This document shows positions 35,910 through 44,524 of a stretch of DNA of 64,000 nt, one piece after another; positions within the stretch are counted from its first letter, which is position 1, and each line of letters begins with the position of its first letter. This stretch comes from Fervidibacter sinensis (GTDB taxonomy: Bacteria > Armatimonadota > Fervidibacteria > Fervidibacterales > Fervidibacteraceae): NCBI GenBank assembly GCA_032161045.1, contig JAVHTH010000001.1. One strand, given 5' to 3'. The position numbers and the translations under genes are program-made. The notes beneath the pieces were generated by a model. It ran no database searches and was not told the DNA's origin. It saw only the letters and a program-made list of their open reading frames with translations.

Positions 35910-36860
35910 TCACTGGCTTGTTGGTTTTCGTCGCCACGCTTGGTCTGGCGTGACCATCATTTGAATCCGAACTTGACCGTCCCAATACAGAACCAAGTCA
36001 GCAGGAACACCGCCCTTGACATAATTCGGCGTCGTCGTATGAGGTGCATACCTGTGGTGCACGCACCATGTCACGACTGTCGCATCGTCAGGGACAGAGG
36101 GGTTAGGAGCCAAAGGTTTGGTGTTCCGAACGCCCAATTGGCGCATTTTGTCAGGGTCTGTGCATTTAGTCATGAAGTAAGGGCTGGACGGGTGACATGG
36201 GTCGCCGGGCAAAAACCTCGTGATGGCGTAAGTTGGAACGCCATTTGCTTGAGCGCAAATTCCTTGCTGAGAACTTGTGATCGGAAATGAAGGTGGGTAG
36301 AAATCAGTGCCTATATCGCAACCTTGGTAGGAAGTGTAAAAGTCAGGGATACCACCTGCAGCGCGATAATCGGCAGGACAAATCAATGTCCTTCGGCTGC
36401 GAAGGTATTGATCAAGTGCCAACAACCCACCAACTTGGGCATCAATCCCGTCCTCGTCAAATTTTCCATCAGCATCGTTGTCAACCCCATCAGGAGGGTC
36501 CTCATCAAATTGTCCGTCACCGTCGTTATCCAAACTATCGTATGGCGATGCAGGAAATCCATCCCAATCTAACATGTAAAGGCGCAAGGCTCGGTGGATG
36601 ACTTGCAAGCGGTTTTGGCATTCAAACACTTTCCGCTGCTCTTGAGACGGACGATAGAATGCAAACAGCAGTCCCATCAAAATTGCGATGATCGCGATGA
36701 CAGTCAAAAGTTCAGTGAGCGTAAAGGCATGCATGCGTGCGAGCCTGCATGCGTTCAGACACACAAGCGCACAAATGTTCGGTCGCGCGGGTGTGTAAGT
36801 TCGTTGCTCCTCCGTCCACGCTTCTATTCTCCTTGTCAACCCGTTGCTTCGTCCCATCAT
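35910..36860 (-). CDS. Prepilin-type pseudopilin with calcium-loop module, 316 aa
   Basis: The start ATG 36860 follows AAAAGGCA. The prepilin signal is HAFTLTELLTVIAIIAILMG (again Ala at -1). A leader of about 45 residues (RTYTPARPNICALVCLNACR) is partly encoded by the same 8-base repeat style. After the helix, residues about 110-140 hold DNDGDGQFDEDP ... DNDADGKFDED, the Asp-rich module shared with the neighbours. The C-terminal domain is Cys- and Pro-rich and ends VPADLVLYWDGQVRIQMMV, similar to H-X-DG pilins in layout. Its stop lies 11 bases before the next start. Confidence 0.75.
   Translation of the reverse strand: MMGRSNGLTRRIEAWTEEQRTYTPARPNICALVCLNACRLARMHAFTLTELLTVIAIIAILMGLLFAFYRPSQEQRKVFECQNRLQVIHRALRLYMLDWDGFPASPYDSLDNDGDGQFDEDPPDGVDNDADGKFDEDGIDAQVGGLLALDQYLRSRRTLICPADYRAAGGIPDFYTSYQGCDIGTDFYPPSFPITSSQQGICAQANGVPTYAITRFLPGDPCHPSSPYFMTKCTDPDKMRQLGVRNTKPLAPNPSVPDDATVVTWCVHHRYAPHTTTPNYVKGGVPADLVLYWDGQVRIQMMVTPDQAWRRKPTSQ
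36721..36800 (-). repeat. Second 8-base degenerate repeat in a pseudopilin leader
   Basis: The minus-strand sequence TGAACGCA-TGCAGGCT-CGCACGCA-TGCATGCC-TTTACGCT-CACTGAA parallels the array at 35.8 kb and likewise runs directly into the FTLTE codons. Upstream it decays into GTGCGC/TGTGTG words. Confidence 0.65.
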
Positions 36861-36875
36861 TGCCTTTTCACGCTC

Positions 36876-38630
36876 CTAAGGCATTGAAACCGATGTTGGT
36901 GGGATGATTGAGATCAACTCCACGAAATCGCCTTTCCTGCGCGGCGGTGCTTGTTGCCAAAGGGTTCGCCCGGACATGCGGATGAGAATAGATGCGTTTT
37001 GAACGGCATTTAAACGAGCGACTGAAGCGGGAAGGCGAACTGCTCCATCGCCGCCGATTGAGGAAACGACTTCATAACTAACTCCGTTTGGTGCAACCCA
37101 GCGAATTTGAACGCTCTGTCCAGCCAAAATTTGCGAAAACCTCAAAATGCCTTGATTGATGTTGATCTCAAACCAGCGGAGGCTCTCGTAAGGGAACTGT
37201 TGTAGCACTTGGTTTGTGTTTTGACCCGAGGGTGGGACCAATTGGAAATCGTCGGGCAATTTGATCACCTGAGAGAACCAATCATCGCCTGTCAGGTAAG
37301 CGATCCTGACTCGGGCATTTGGCGGAAGCGGTTGATTGTTGGGGGCGAGGAGGACCAATGTCCCAGATTGAAAATCGCTTGAAGGGGAAATTGTCAAGGG
37401 TATTCCCCAGTTGGGACCTGCGTCAAGCCAAAGGGCAGAAATTGCTGCCGGCGACAAACCGCCAAAAGTGGTCTGGAAAATTCCAACCCCTGCCGGAAGG
37501 TTCATGCGTTGCTGAATCACAGCATCGGGCGAGAAGGTCATACCAGTTTCAACTAACCAATGTCCCGGAATATCTTCGTCAACCCTGCCGTCTCCGTCAT
37601 CGTCAATAGTGTTCGGTGGGTCTTCACCAATAAGTCCATCACCATCCCAATCAACGCCGTCAACGATGTAGTCAACGCGAAGCGGACCAAGGCGAGGGTC
37701 AGTGGCGGTCAAGTTGCGTGGGCGAGGTGCACTCACACTAAAGCGCAAAATTCCTGGAGAAAGCAATCCATATTCGTCAACTTGGAGCAAATTGTCTGTG
37801 TCGGCAATTATTGGGAACTCTTCCACGATACTCAGAACCCGAGATGCTGGCGAGTTAAGGGTGAAAGTGTTAACAGTAGTGCTGACAATGTAGAGTTCGC
37901 GGTTAATTTGCCCAATTGGACCGATAGGGTTGACTAATTCGTAAGACACCCTTAAAAGCCTGAACCCCCAAGGGCGCTGAAGGCTTCGGGTAGGAGGAGC
38001 GATGTAAACATCCACTTGGCTGCTTTGAGGGTCAAAAAAGAATTCAAACTCGTTGACATCCAAACCATCCACAAAACCATCGCCGTTTCGGTCCACACTG
38101 GTAGGCAAATAGCGAACTTCCCGATAAACCCGAATTTCGGGTTGCCCATCGCCGTTAGTGTCCCAATTGGGGATAGGCAAGGCAGGTGCGAACCTTAAAA
38201 TTGCCCGCCATTCGTCTGGTTGTCCATCACCATTTGTGTCAATTGGAGTCAATCCAACCCGCTTGTTTGGGTCACCTTGTGGTCGTCCATCGTCCAACGG
38301 TTCGCCCCAAACGAAATTGTATGTGCGGCGGACATCCAAAATATGGGCTGGCTCTAATAGCACAGGACGATTGGGGATTTGGTTAGGGTCAAAAGGAACA
38401 ATCGCATAAGGTAACTTGGCAGGCTCCGCAAGGTAATCGCTGATGGCTTCATGAGCCAGTTGAGTCGCCAACTGACGGAGACCTGACCTTCGGATGATGT
38501 TTTGTCCCTTTGGGAACAAAGCGACAATAGCCCAAATGCCGATACCCAAGATGGCAACGGCAGTTATGACCTCTATGATGCTGAAGCCTCTGTTGCGACT
38601 TCTGACCAAACTCAATCGCCAAGTTGCCAT
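36876..38630 (-). CDS. Prepilin-type pseudopilin with Asp-rich modules, 584 aa
   Basis: First gene of the four-gene block. The prepilin signal is canonical: RNRG|FSIIEVITAVAILGIG (Gly -1, Phe +1, Glu +5), as in GspI/PilV-like minor pseudopilins. Start ATG 38630 follows GAGGCGAGAAAGGAA. The body is beta-rich with several Asp-rich loops (DTNGDGQPDE twice, DRNGDGFVDGLDVNEFEF, DWDGDGLIGEDP, DDDGDGRVDED) resembling calcium or dockerin-like sites. A processing peptidase (PilD) and assembly ATPase are not in the window. Likely part of a type IV-like pseudopilus or secretion apparatus; cargo unknown. Confidence 0.78.
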   Translation of the reverse strand: MATWRLSLVRSRNRGFSIIEVITAVAILGIGIWAIVALFPKGQNIIRRSGLRQLATQLAHEAISDYLAEPAKLPYAIVPFDPNQIPNRPVLLEPAHILDVRRTYNFVWGEPLDDGRPQGDPNKRVGLTPIDTNGDGQPDEWRAILRFAPALPIPNWDTNGDGQPEIRVYREVRYLPTSVDRNGDGFVDGLDVNEFEFFFDPQSSQVDVYIAPPTRSLQRPWGFRLLRVSYELVNPIGPIGQINRELYIVSTTVNTFTLNSPASRVLSIVEEFPIIADTDNLLQVDEYGLLSPGILRFSVSAPRPRNLTATDPRLGPLRVDYIVDGVDWDGDGLIGEDPPNTIDDDGDGRVDEDIPGHWLVETGMTFSPDAVIQQRMNLPAGVGIFQTTFGGLSPAAISALWLDAGPNWGIPLTISPSSDFQSGTLVLLAPNNQPLPPNARVRIAYLTGDDWFSQVIKLPDDFQLVPPSGQNTNQVLQQFPYESLRWFEININQGILRFSQILAGQSVQIRWVAPNGVSYEVVSSIGGDGAVRLPASVARLNAVQNASILIRMSGRTLWQQAPPRRKGDFVELISIIPPTSVSMP

Positions 38631-38800
38631 TTCCTTTCTCGCCTCCGTCGCCTCTTTTATGCCACACCTACCTCAACTTTTTCAACCTCACGACAAAAAT
38701 TGTGTCATGAAACTTGGACAACGAGTAAGGGGTAAAAGATGGGCAGTGTCCTTGCAAGGCGGAAACCTACACTGTGGGCTTTAGTCGTGAGTTGACAGAT

Positions 38801-38864
38801 GTAGGGCAGGGTTTTACACCCTGCCGGCAAATTTTCATCGGCGCGGTGTGAAACCGCGCCCTAC
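38801..38864. repeat. GTAGGGC...GCCCTAC inverted-repeat element, copy 1
   Basis: GTAGGGCAGGGTTTTACACCCTGCC, then GGCAAATTTTCATCG, then GCGCGGTGTGAAACCGCGCCCTAC. Two hairpins are enclosed by GTAGGGC/GCCCTAC ends. The element stands in the 427-base gap upstream of the pseudopilin block. Confidence 0.8.
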
Positions 38865-38882
38865 ATTGAGCCAATTTTCCTT

Positions 38883-38944
38883 GTAGGGCAGGGTTTTATA
38901 CCCTGCCGACAAATTTTTTTCGGCGCGGTGTGAAACCGCGCTAC
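38883..38944. repeat. GTAGGGC inverted-repeat element, copy 2
   Basis: Near-identical to the first copy, starting 19 bases after it. Differences are T/C changes in the first loop, a longer T run in the spacer and loss of two C residues at the right end. Confidence 0.8.
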
Positions 38945-39057
38945 ATGTTGATTTTCATCGGTCGGGCAGGAACCCAACCCTCTGAAACAACAATTTTCGG
39001 CTCAGCAATAGCCGAGCCCTCCGAGTTCACAAAGGATCTTTTACGGAGCCGAAAGGT

Positions 39058-40716
39058 TTACCAGTTCAGCCGATAAATTGCGTCCCCGTCTAAAGAGAAC
39101 ACGATTTCGCCATACTTGTTAAGCCTGAATTGCTCCCTCAAATTGGCACAATTTTCCGAATTGTGCTTTGACTTAGTTGCGTGGCGTTCGTAGATTGTAG
39201 CCAGCGCATATCTCAACCGATGTTCCCGGAAAAGTTTCCGGGCTTCACTGAGGGATAATTCACCACGCCAAATTCGTCGCGCAATTGCTAATTTCTCCCT
39301 CGCACGAATTGTCCCGCCCCAATGACCGATAAAGACCTTTCGCCCCGTCAAGATGGGTATGTAATTGCCGAGCGGGTAGTTACAAAGGATCGCGTCATCT
39401 GGGTGGGTGGTCCTTGCGAGCCAGTCAATTAATTGCAAATGTCGCTCGTGGAGGTAAAAAGGAACGCCACCGAGGTGCAAAGCGATTTCGTCATTCTGCA
39501 TGAAGTTGTGAACTTGTGAGACCCAAAAACTCAGCGGCGTAACGCCACCAACAAGAAGCAACACCAAAACTGGGCAGCGGCGAATGACAACGGTTTTGGG
39601 CAGGATGAGTTGATGCCAAGCCCATGCTGCCAATATGCACATAGGCAGGTGTGCCCCTTCAATCAACTTACGAGGTTGAGCGGTTGGAGTAATGTAAACA
39701 GCAAGGAAGGCACCGATGAGCCAAGCGATGAGTAGGAATTGGGAGGTAGGGACTGGGGACTGGCGAAGAAAGTGAAATGAAGCGAGCAAGGCAAGAAGGA
39801 GGAAAATGCCGTAATTGAGCAGAAATTGCCAAAAAGGCGGAGTTTGTAAGGGAAGCAAAAACTCGGCGCGATAAACTGGGTCGCTTAAAATTGCCCACGC
39901 TTGCCACACTGCTGTCGCGAAGGCAGGAAAGGCGATTAGGGCATTAAGCATTAGGCACTGGGGACTGGGTATCGGGGATCGGACATCGGAGAATCCAAGT
40001 TTGAGGGGCAAGTATCTGGATGCCAGTATAGCGATAAACCACAAAGCCAAAGCATAGCCGATGGGCGCTAACGCGTAAGGGTGAATATTGCCCAACAAAA
40101 TTCCCGCAACGACGCCAACCAAAATTGTTTTCCCCGTCCCTCGTCCCCCGCCCCCCGTCCCAACTCTGATGATGCTTCCCATCAACAAAGCAGCCAAAGC
40201 CTTGCCCCAAACGAACCAAGACATCGTCGCCAAAGCCATAAAAGTGTTGGCTTCGGGCATGGCGAGCCAGATGAAACCGCCGAGAAAGCAAAGCATGAGC
40301 ATGTAGGTTCGTTGTTGCTTATCGTTCAAAATCGGAATTGCAAGCCACCAAGCGGCGAAAACAAAAACGACCACGCCGAGCGTGTGGACAATTCTCATAC
40401 TCATGTGGAGTGCGATTCCGGGAGTTGCTCCATGATACATGAAGCGTAATGCGTGAGCAAGTTTGCCGACGAACCAATCGTGCAAGTTGAAAGTTTTGGG
40501 TTTGTGGCGTTCGGTCGTGAAGATGTTGACAAATCTGTTTTTGCCTTCCCACGCTTGCCTTGCCCAGCGTAGGTGTGCGTTGTAGTCGGAGACATCAAAG
40601 GTGACCCAAAAGTATTTGTAACCTTTCGGCGTCAAAAGCCAACCGGCGATATACAAACTCCAAGACCAAAGCAACGCGGCAAAAACGAAAATCCACAACC
40701 ATCTTGGCACCCGCAT
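39058..40716 (-). CDS. Multi-pass membrane protein, GT-C-like, 552 aa
   Basis: About ten hydrophobic segments with an acidic loop after the first helix (VTFDVSDYNAHLRWARQAWE), the layout of GT-C glycosyltransferases such as mannosyl- or arabinosyltransferases, and a soluble C-terminal domain (about 430-552) containing LARTTHPDDAILCNYPLG and a Rossmann-like GRKVFIGHWGG. Three stretches interrupt the frame with repetitive DNA at 39736-39765, 39931-39995 and 40130-40163, encoding linkers such as RVGTGGGGRGTGKT and SDVRSPIPSPQCLML. It ends the minus-strand cluster of DUF4058 genes. Donor and acceptor unknown. Confidence 0.65.
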   Translation of the reverse strand: MRVPRWLWIFVFAALLWSWSLYIAGWLLTPKGYKYFWVTFDVSDYNAHLRWARQAWEGKNRFVNIFTTERHKPKTFNLHDWFVGKLAHALRFMYHGATPGIALHMSMRIVHTLGVVVFVFAAWWLAIPILNDKQQRTYMLMLCFLGGFIWLAMPEANTFMALATMSWFVWGKALAALLMGSIIRVGTGGGGRGTGKTILVGVVAGILLGNIHPYALAPIGYALALWFIAILASRYLPLKLGFSDVRSPIPSPQCLMLNALIAFPAFATAVWQAWAILSDPVYRAEFLLPLQTPPFWQFLLNYGIFLLLALLASFHFLRQSPVPTSQFLLIAWLIGAFLAVYITPTAQPRKLIEGAHLPMCILAAWAWHQLILPKTVVIRRCPVLVLLLVGGVTPLSFWVSQVHNFMQNDEIALHLGGVPFYLHERHLQLIDWLARTTHPDDAILCNYPLGNYIPILTGRKVFIGHWGGTIRAREKLAIARRIWRGELSLSEARKLFREHRLRYALATIYERHATKSKHNSENCANLREQFRLNKYGEIVFSLDGDAIYRLNW

Positions 40717-40725
40717 CCTTGTTCC

Positions 40726-41556
40726 CTACCGCCGTCCTTTCTCCTTGAGCAATTTGTCAATCCACTCGGTAACTTCCTGCGAGAAAGCAGGTGGAGGAGG
40801 TTCTTGACGGTAGTCAATCACATCGTCGTATGCACCTGCCTCGTAGCACCTGTCAATCACCGCTTGTAAATCCAAAACTGCCACTTTCGGGTCGTCGGGT
40901 GCTAACGGGATGAAAATGCGAGGCAGCCTTTGCTGAACTGTCAAGGCGTAAAGGTAAAACCGATGGGGCTCTGTGGCTTTGTGGATGCTGACAAGATAGT
41001 GCCATTCTTTGCCGATAACAACCTTGACTAAATCAAGAGGTGGTGCAAGTGTGTAAGTTCCGTCGCGCAACAAGTCAATCTCAACCAAGTTCACACCTGC
41101 AGCCAAAACTTGTTTTTGTTTCTGCTCATACTGCCATCTTGCATCTGTCCCGGGTGTTTTGTTTGCGTGACTTAGCAACTCAATAACCGTCACAACCTTG
41201 CCGCCACGAGTCAGGTCAACGATTTCCAAATAGCCTTCAGGAATTGGTCCAGTCGTTTCCAAAATTGCTGTCGGCTCATCGCAAGTGACTTCAACTTCAG
41301 TTGCGACGGCAACAGCGACGCCACCAGTTTGTTCCTGCTCAGGGCGAGTTTTAGGTCGCTCAATGACGGAAATGTCTGGGAAAATTGGGCGTTCAATAGG
41401 CTCAACATATAGTCGTTCCTCAATTCGGACATGATAGCGTGGACGCAAAAGGGGTTGAAGCAATTCAGCGGCGTAAGCGATAAATCTCCAATGCACATCC
41501 CGCCACAAATTTTTTGCTTCAAGGTAAGGGTTCATGCCCGGGAACGGGTTAGGCAT
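40726..41556 (-). CDS. DUF4058 family protein, copy 3, 276 aa
   Basis: Starts MPNPFPGMNPYLEAKNLWRD after a good ribosome binding site. The core VVTVIELLSHANKTPGTDAR with LVEIDLLRDG keeps the family's Glu and E-I-D positions, and the C-terminus ends DDVIDYRQEPPPPAFSQE. More divergent from copies 1 and 2 than they are from each other. It follows the copy 4 gene by 15 bases; both lie upstream of the GT-C-like gene on the same strand, probably one operon. Function unknown. Confidence 0.83.
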   Translation of the reverse strand: MPNPFPGMNPYLEAKNLWRDVHWRFIAYAAELLQPLLRPRYHVRIEERLYVEPIERPIFPDISVIERPKTRPEQEQTGGVAVAVATEVEVTCDEPTAILETTGPIPEGYLEIVDLTRGGKVVTVIELLSHANKTPGTDARWQYEQKQKQVLAAGVNLVEIDLLRDGTYTLAPPLDLVKVVIGKEWHYLVSIHKATEPHRFYLYALTVQQRLPRIFIPLAPDDPKVAVLDLQAVIDRCYEAGAYDDVIDYRQEPPPPAFSQEVTEWIDKLLKEKGRR

Positions 41557-41571
41557 CTTCCTTCACCACCT

Positions 41572-42369
41572 TCACGGGCGCTTGCTCGCAAAAAATTTGT
41601 CAAGGCATTCCTTCACCCATTGTGCATCTTCAGGCTTCAACGGCGGCTCAACCTCTCGGTTGTAGTCAAGTGAGTAGTCGTAACCTGCTCGGTCGTAAAC
41701 GGTGTTGAAAATCTCTTGCAGGTCTAAAGTCACATCAGGGTCACCTTTCAAAAGCGGTATCGGAATCGTCGGCATTTTGTCGCGTAAAGTCCAAGCGTAA
41801 ACTTCGCAATATGGGCGACGATATGAGCGGCTGATAATGGCGTAATAATCGCCGGGCGGAAGTGGGTCGCCCATCGGCATCCTAACGCCGCCGCGAAGCA
41901 AATCAAGTTCAACGAGATGGACATTGCTGGCGAAAATGGTATCTCGCTTCTTCAAGTAATCGCCCCAAGCAGGGCTTCCGAATCGTTTGTTTGAAGGGGA
42001 CAGAAGTTCAATAACGGTGACGAGGCGACGGGTTTCTCGTTCGCGAATTTCAAGGTAAACTTGTTCACGCTTTTGAGTGAAGGCGAGTTTAACGATAGCG
42101 GGTGCGGAGACAGCAACAGCAACGCCACCTTCTTGTTCAGGCGGCAAAGGGCTTTCACCTTCAACCACGACGACATCGGGCACAATCGTGCCGATTTTTT
42201 CGTCAGGCTCTTGGAACACGGTGACCTGGGTTTGTGCTCGGACGATGTAACGAGGACGAACTTTTGGCACAAGCGCTTCCAATATACCGTGAAGAAACAG
42301 ACCGTGAAAAGTTGACCATTCACCAGCACTTTCTAAAAATGGGTCCATGCCCGGGAAGGGCGACGGCAT
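41572..42369 (-). CDS. DUF4058 family protein, copy 4, 265 aa
   Basis: ATG 42369 follows GAGGGAGGTGCGAAAAAAC; the open frame upstream is not needed. Opens MPSPFPGMDPFLESAGEW, then LVTVIELLSPSNKRFGSPAW, LVELDLLRGGVRMPMGDPLP and a C-terminal AGYDYSLDYNREVEPPLKPE, which differs from the YRQPPPPP tail of copies 1 and 2. It starts 49 bases after the PHP-type hydrolase gene and is probably co-transcribed with it. Confidence 0.83.
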   Translation of the reverse strand: MPSPFPGMDPFLESAGEWSTFHGLFLHGILEALVPKVRPRYIVRAQTQVTVFQEPDEKIGTIVPDVVVVEGESPLPPEQEGGVAVAVSAPAIVKLAFTQKREQVYLEIRERETRRLVTVIELLSPSNKRFGSPAWGDYLKKRDTIFASNVHLVELDLLRGGVRMPMGDPLPPGDYYAIISRSYRRPYCEVYAWTLRDKMPTIPIPLLKGDPDVTLDLQEIFNTVYDRAGYDYSLDYNREVEPPLKPEDAQWVKECLDKFFASKRP

Positions 42370-42418
42370 GTTTTTTCGCACCTCCCTCAAAAACGACCGA
42401 CAAAATTTTGCCATCTGC

Positions 42419-44392
42419 TCATTTCGCAAGGCGAATAAAGACGGGGTTGGTCATCGCTAAAGTAAGTTGGTCATCTTTCCGTAATGCCTGCGCCAGAACC
42501 CACCCATCATTGAGGTTGAGCGAAACTTCACCCTCAAACTGGGTTTTGCCGTCAAGGACGAACGAGTGCACTACCTTGCCGTTGTGAACGATTTCAATTT
42601 TGTCAAGAGGGTAAACGCTTTGAACCCACACTTTAATGGCGACGGGCGAACTGCTCACTGTGCTTCCGGGCAAAGCGTTGTTGGCGGTGAAAACCAGCAA
42701 AGTTCCACGACTGATAAAACTTCGCCCTTCCTTGTAAGCGCGAACGATGTTTTCAGTTGTCAAGGGTAGGTCGCCGAGATAGATGTAAGTCCTTCGGTGA
42801 CCCAACCGCGATGTCTTTCGGTTGTGGCTATCGGTTCCCGTTTCAGCAAAAACCCTCATGCCTTTGTTGAGCAACTCCCACCAAAGCAGAACAGTGCTTT
42901 TCCCACCGTCGCCGTTGTCGTTCCACAACTCAATGAGCGGTAACCTTTCCAGTTCCCGAGCAAGTTGCGGTGCTTTTGGAGTGCCCGACCAATGAGGGTG
43001 ATTGAGTTTGATCGTCACGGGCTTTTCATCGGTGTCCATTTTCAAAACAGTGTCAATGACCTGCCGTAAAGGAGCGGTTGGAAGTTCCAAAACCGTCCCG
43101 TTTATGATGTTCGCATGGTAGTTCGGAGTCGTGAATTCTTCGCCGGCAATGACAACGAATTTGCCCGGCTCCGAGAATGCCAATGCTTCTTGGTTTGCTG
43201 TCAAGATGTGTTGAATGATTGGACCGACGCCGTGATCGGTCAAAACAACCCAGTCAAGCCCTTCACCCCGTGCAGCCTCAACGACTTGCGCGGGTGTGTC
43301 GTTGCCGTCCGAATAAACCGAGTGGGTGTGGGTGTCACCACAATACCAACCAGTAGGTCTTCTCAAAACCCGGCGCACCGGTGCGCTGAAAGCATTGAAC
43401 TCTGCAAGGGCGAAAACCGATTGCGATTCATATTCAAAACCGCGAGAAGCGGTAACTCGGTAGACAATTCCGGGCAGCAAAAATAGCGTTCCGATCCCAT
43501 TTTTGTCCGTGAAAGTGACATAAGTTTCGGTCGCCGTTTGTGGCGAAGTGATGTCAAGGCGAGCAGGGACGAGAGTGTTCTCGTCAGCAATGAAAGTTGC
43601 GACCTTCACCGCTGTTGGCATCGGCATTAAAGGCTTGTCTGTGAAGAACACCCGCAACTCTTGCTCAATTCCGAGCGCATAAATGCCCTTGACATCGCTT
43701 ATCGTCAACTTCCACAAACCTTTCAGGTTTGAACCTGTGACCTCAAGGAACTCAAGTGAACCTCGGGGCAATCCACCCCATCGCAGTTCAGCATTCACAC
43801 CCTCTGGTGACTGTAAGTGGACATTAACGGTTTGCTCTTCACGAGGGCGTAGGAAATTGAGCCGAACCCTTGACAGTTCTGGGATTTGGACGGTAAACCT
43901 GTGTATTGGCTCGCCGCCGAACTTCGGCTCAGCAAATCTCAGCCCACGAGCGAGCACCACTGGCTCGGGCTTGACATACAGATCAACATCGCCAATCGTT
44001 CGCACAAGAAAATGGTTGCGGACATTCTGGCGCTGACCTTCGGGAGGCTGTGGACCAGTGACCGTCAACCGCCAAACGCCCCAACGACCATTGACAGCAA
44101 CTCTGTATTCTGACCACGCCTTACTTTGCGGGTTAGTCAATTTCATCGCTTCAGAACCGTCAGGAGCAAAAAGGACAAAGGAAGATGGCTGACCTGCTTT
44201 CTCATCGTCGGCTTGGTCAAAAACCGCAATCGTGAATTCGTTTGTGGTTGGTGGGACATAGATGAACAAGTGCATTGTCCGAGCCGAACCGCTTGTGTCA
44301 ACATAAAGGCTGTCGGGGGATTGACAAATCCTTTGTGCCCATCCAAACGAGACAACCAATGCAACTGAAAGCCAAGCCCACAAGGACCGCAT
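42419..44392 (-). CDS. CehA/McbA-type PHP metallohydrolase with signal peptide, 657 aa
   Basis: ATG 44392 follows AAAAGGAGGAAGGCAGT. The signal peptide is MRSLWAWLSVALVVSFGWAQ. Beta-sandwich regions fill the first 340 residues, followed by a PHP metal-dependent hydrolase domain: WYCGDTHTHSVYSDGNDTPA (H-x-H-x-D), LDWVVLTDHGVGPI, VVIAGEEFTTPNYHANI, and NHPHWSGTPKAP. CehA/McbA-type enzymes hydrolyse carbaryl esters or other phosphoesters. The exported location and the beta domains suggest an extracellular phosphoesterase or polysaccharide-modifying role, but the substrate is unknown. Confidence 0.82.
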   Translation of the reverse strand: MRSLWAWLSVALVVSFGWAQRICQSPDSLYVDTSGSARTMHLFIYVPPTTNEFTIAVFDQADDEKAGQPSSFVLFAPDGSEAMKLTNPQSKAWSEYRVAVNGRWGVWRLTVTGPQPPEGQRQNVRNHFLVRTIGDVDLYVKPEPVVLARGLRFAEPKFGGEPIHRFTVQIPELSRVRLNFLRPREEQTVNVHLQSPEGVNAELRWGGLPRGSLEFLEVTGSNLKGLWKLTISDVKGIYALGIEQELRVFFTDKPLMPMPTAVKVATFIADENTLVPARLDITSPQTATETYVTFTDKNGIGTLFLLPGIVYRVTASRGFEYESQSVFALAEFNAFSAPVRRVLRRPTGWYCGDTHTHSVYSDGNDTPAQVVEAARGEGLDWVVLTDHGVGPIIQHILTANQEALAFSEPGKFVVIAGEEFTTPNYHANIINGTVLELPTAPLRQVIDTVLKMDTDEKPVTIKLNHPHWSGTPKAPQLARELERLPLIELWNDNGDGGKSTVLLWWELLNKGMRVFAETGTDSHNRKTSRLGHRRTYIYLGDLPLTTENIVRAYKEGRSFISRGTLLVFTANNALPGSTVSSSPVAIKVWVQSVYPLDKIEIVHNGKVVHSFVLDGKTQFEGEVSLNLNDGWVLAQALRKDDQLTLAMTNPVFIRLAK

Positions 44393-44524
44393 ACTGCCTT
44401 CCTCCTTTTCCTGAATTTGCGAGCCATTTAAGTGTAGCGTCTGCCGAAAACGCATGCCGAAAAAATCCTTGCAGCAATGCCAAAATGATAGCAGGCGTTT
44501 AAAGTTTTTGGGAGGTGAAACGAG

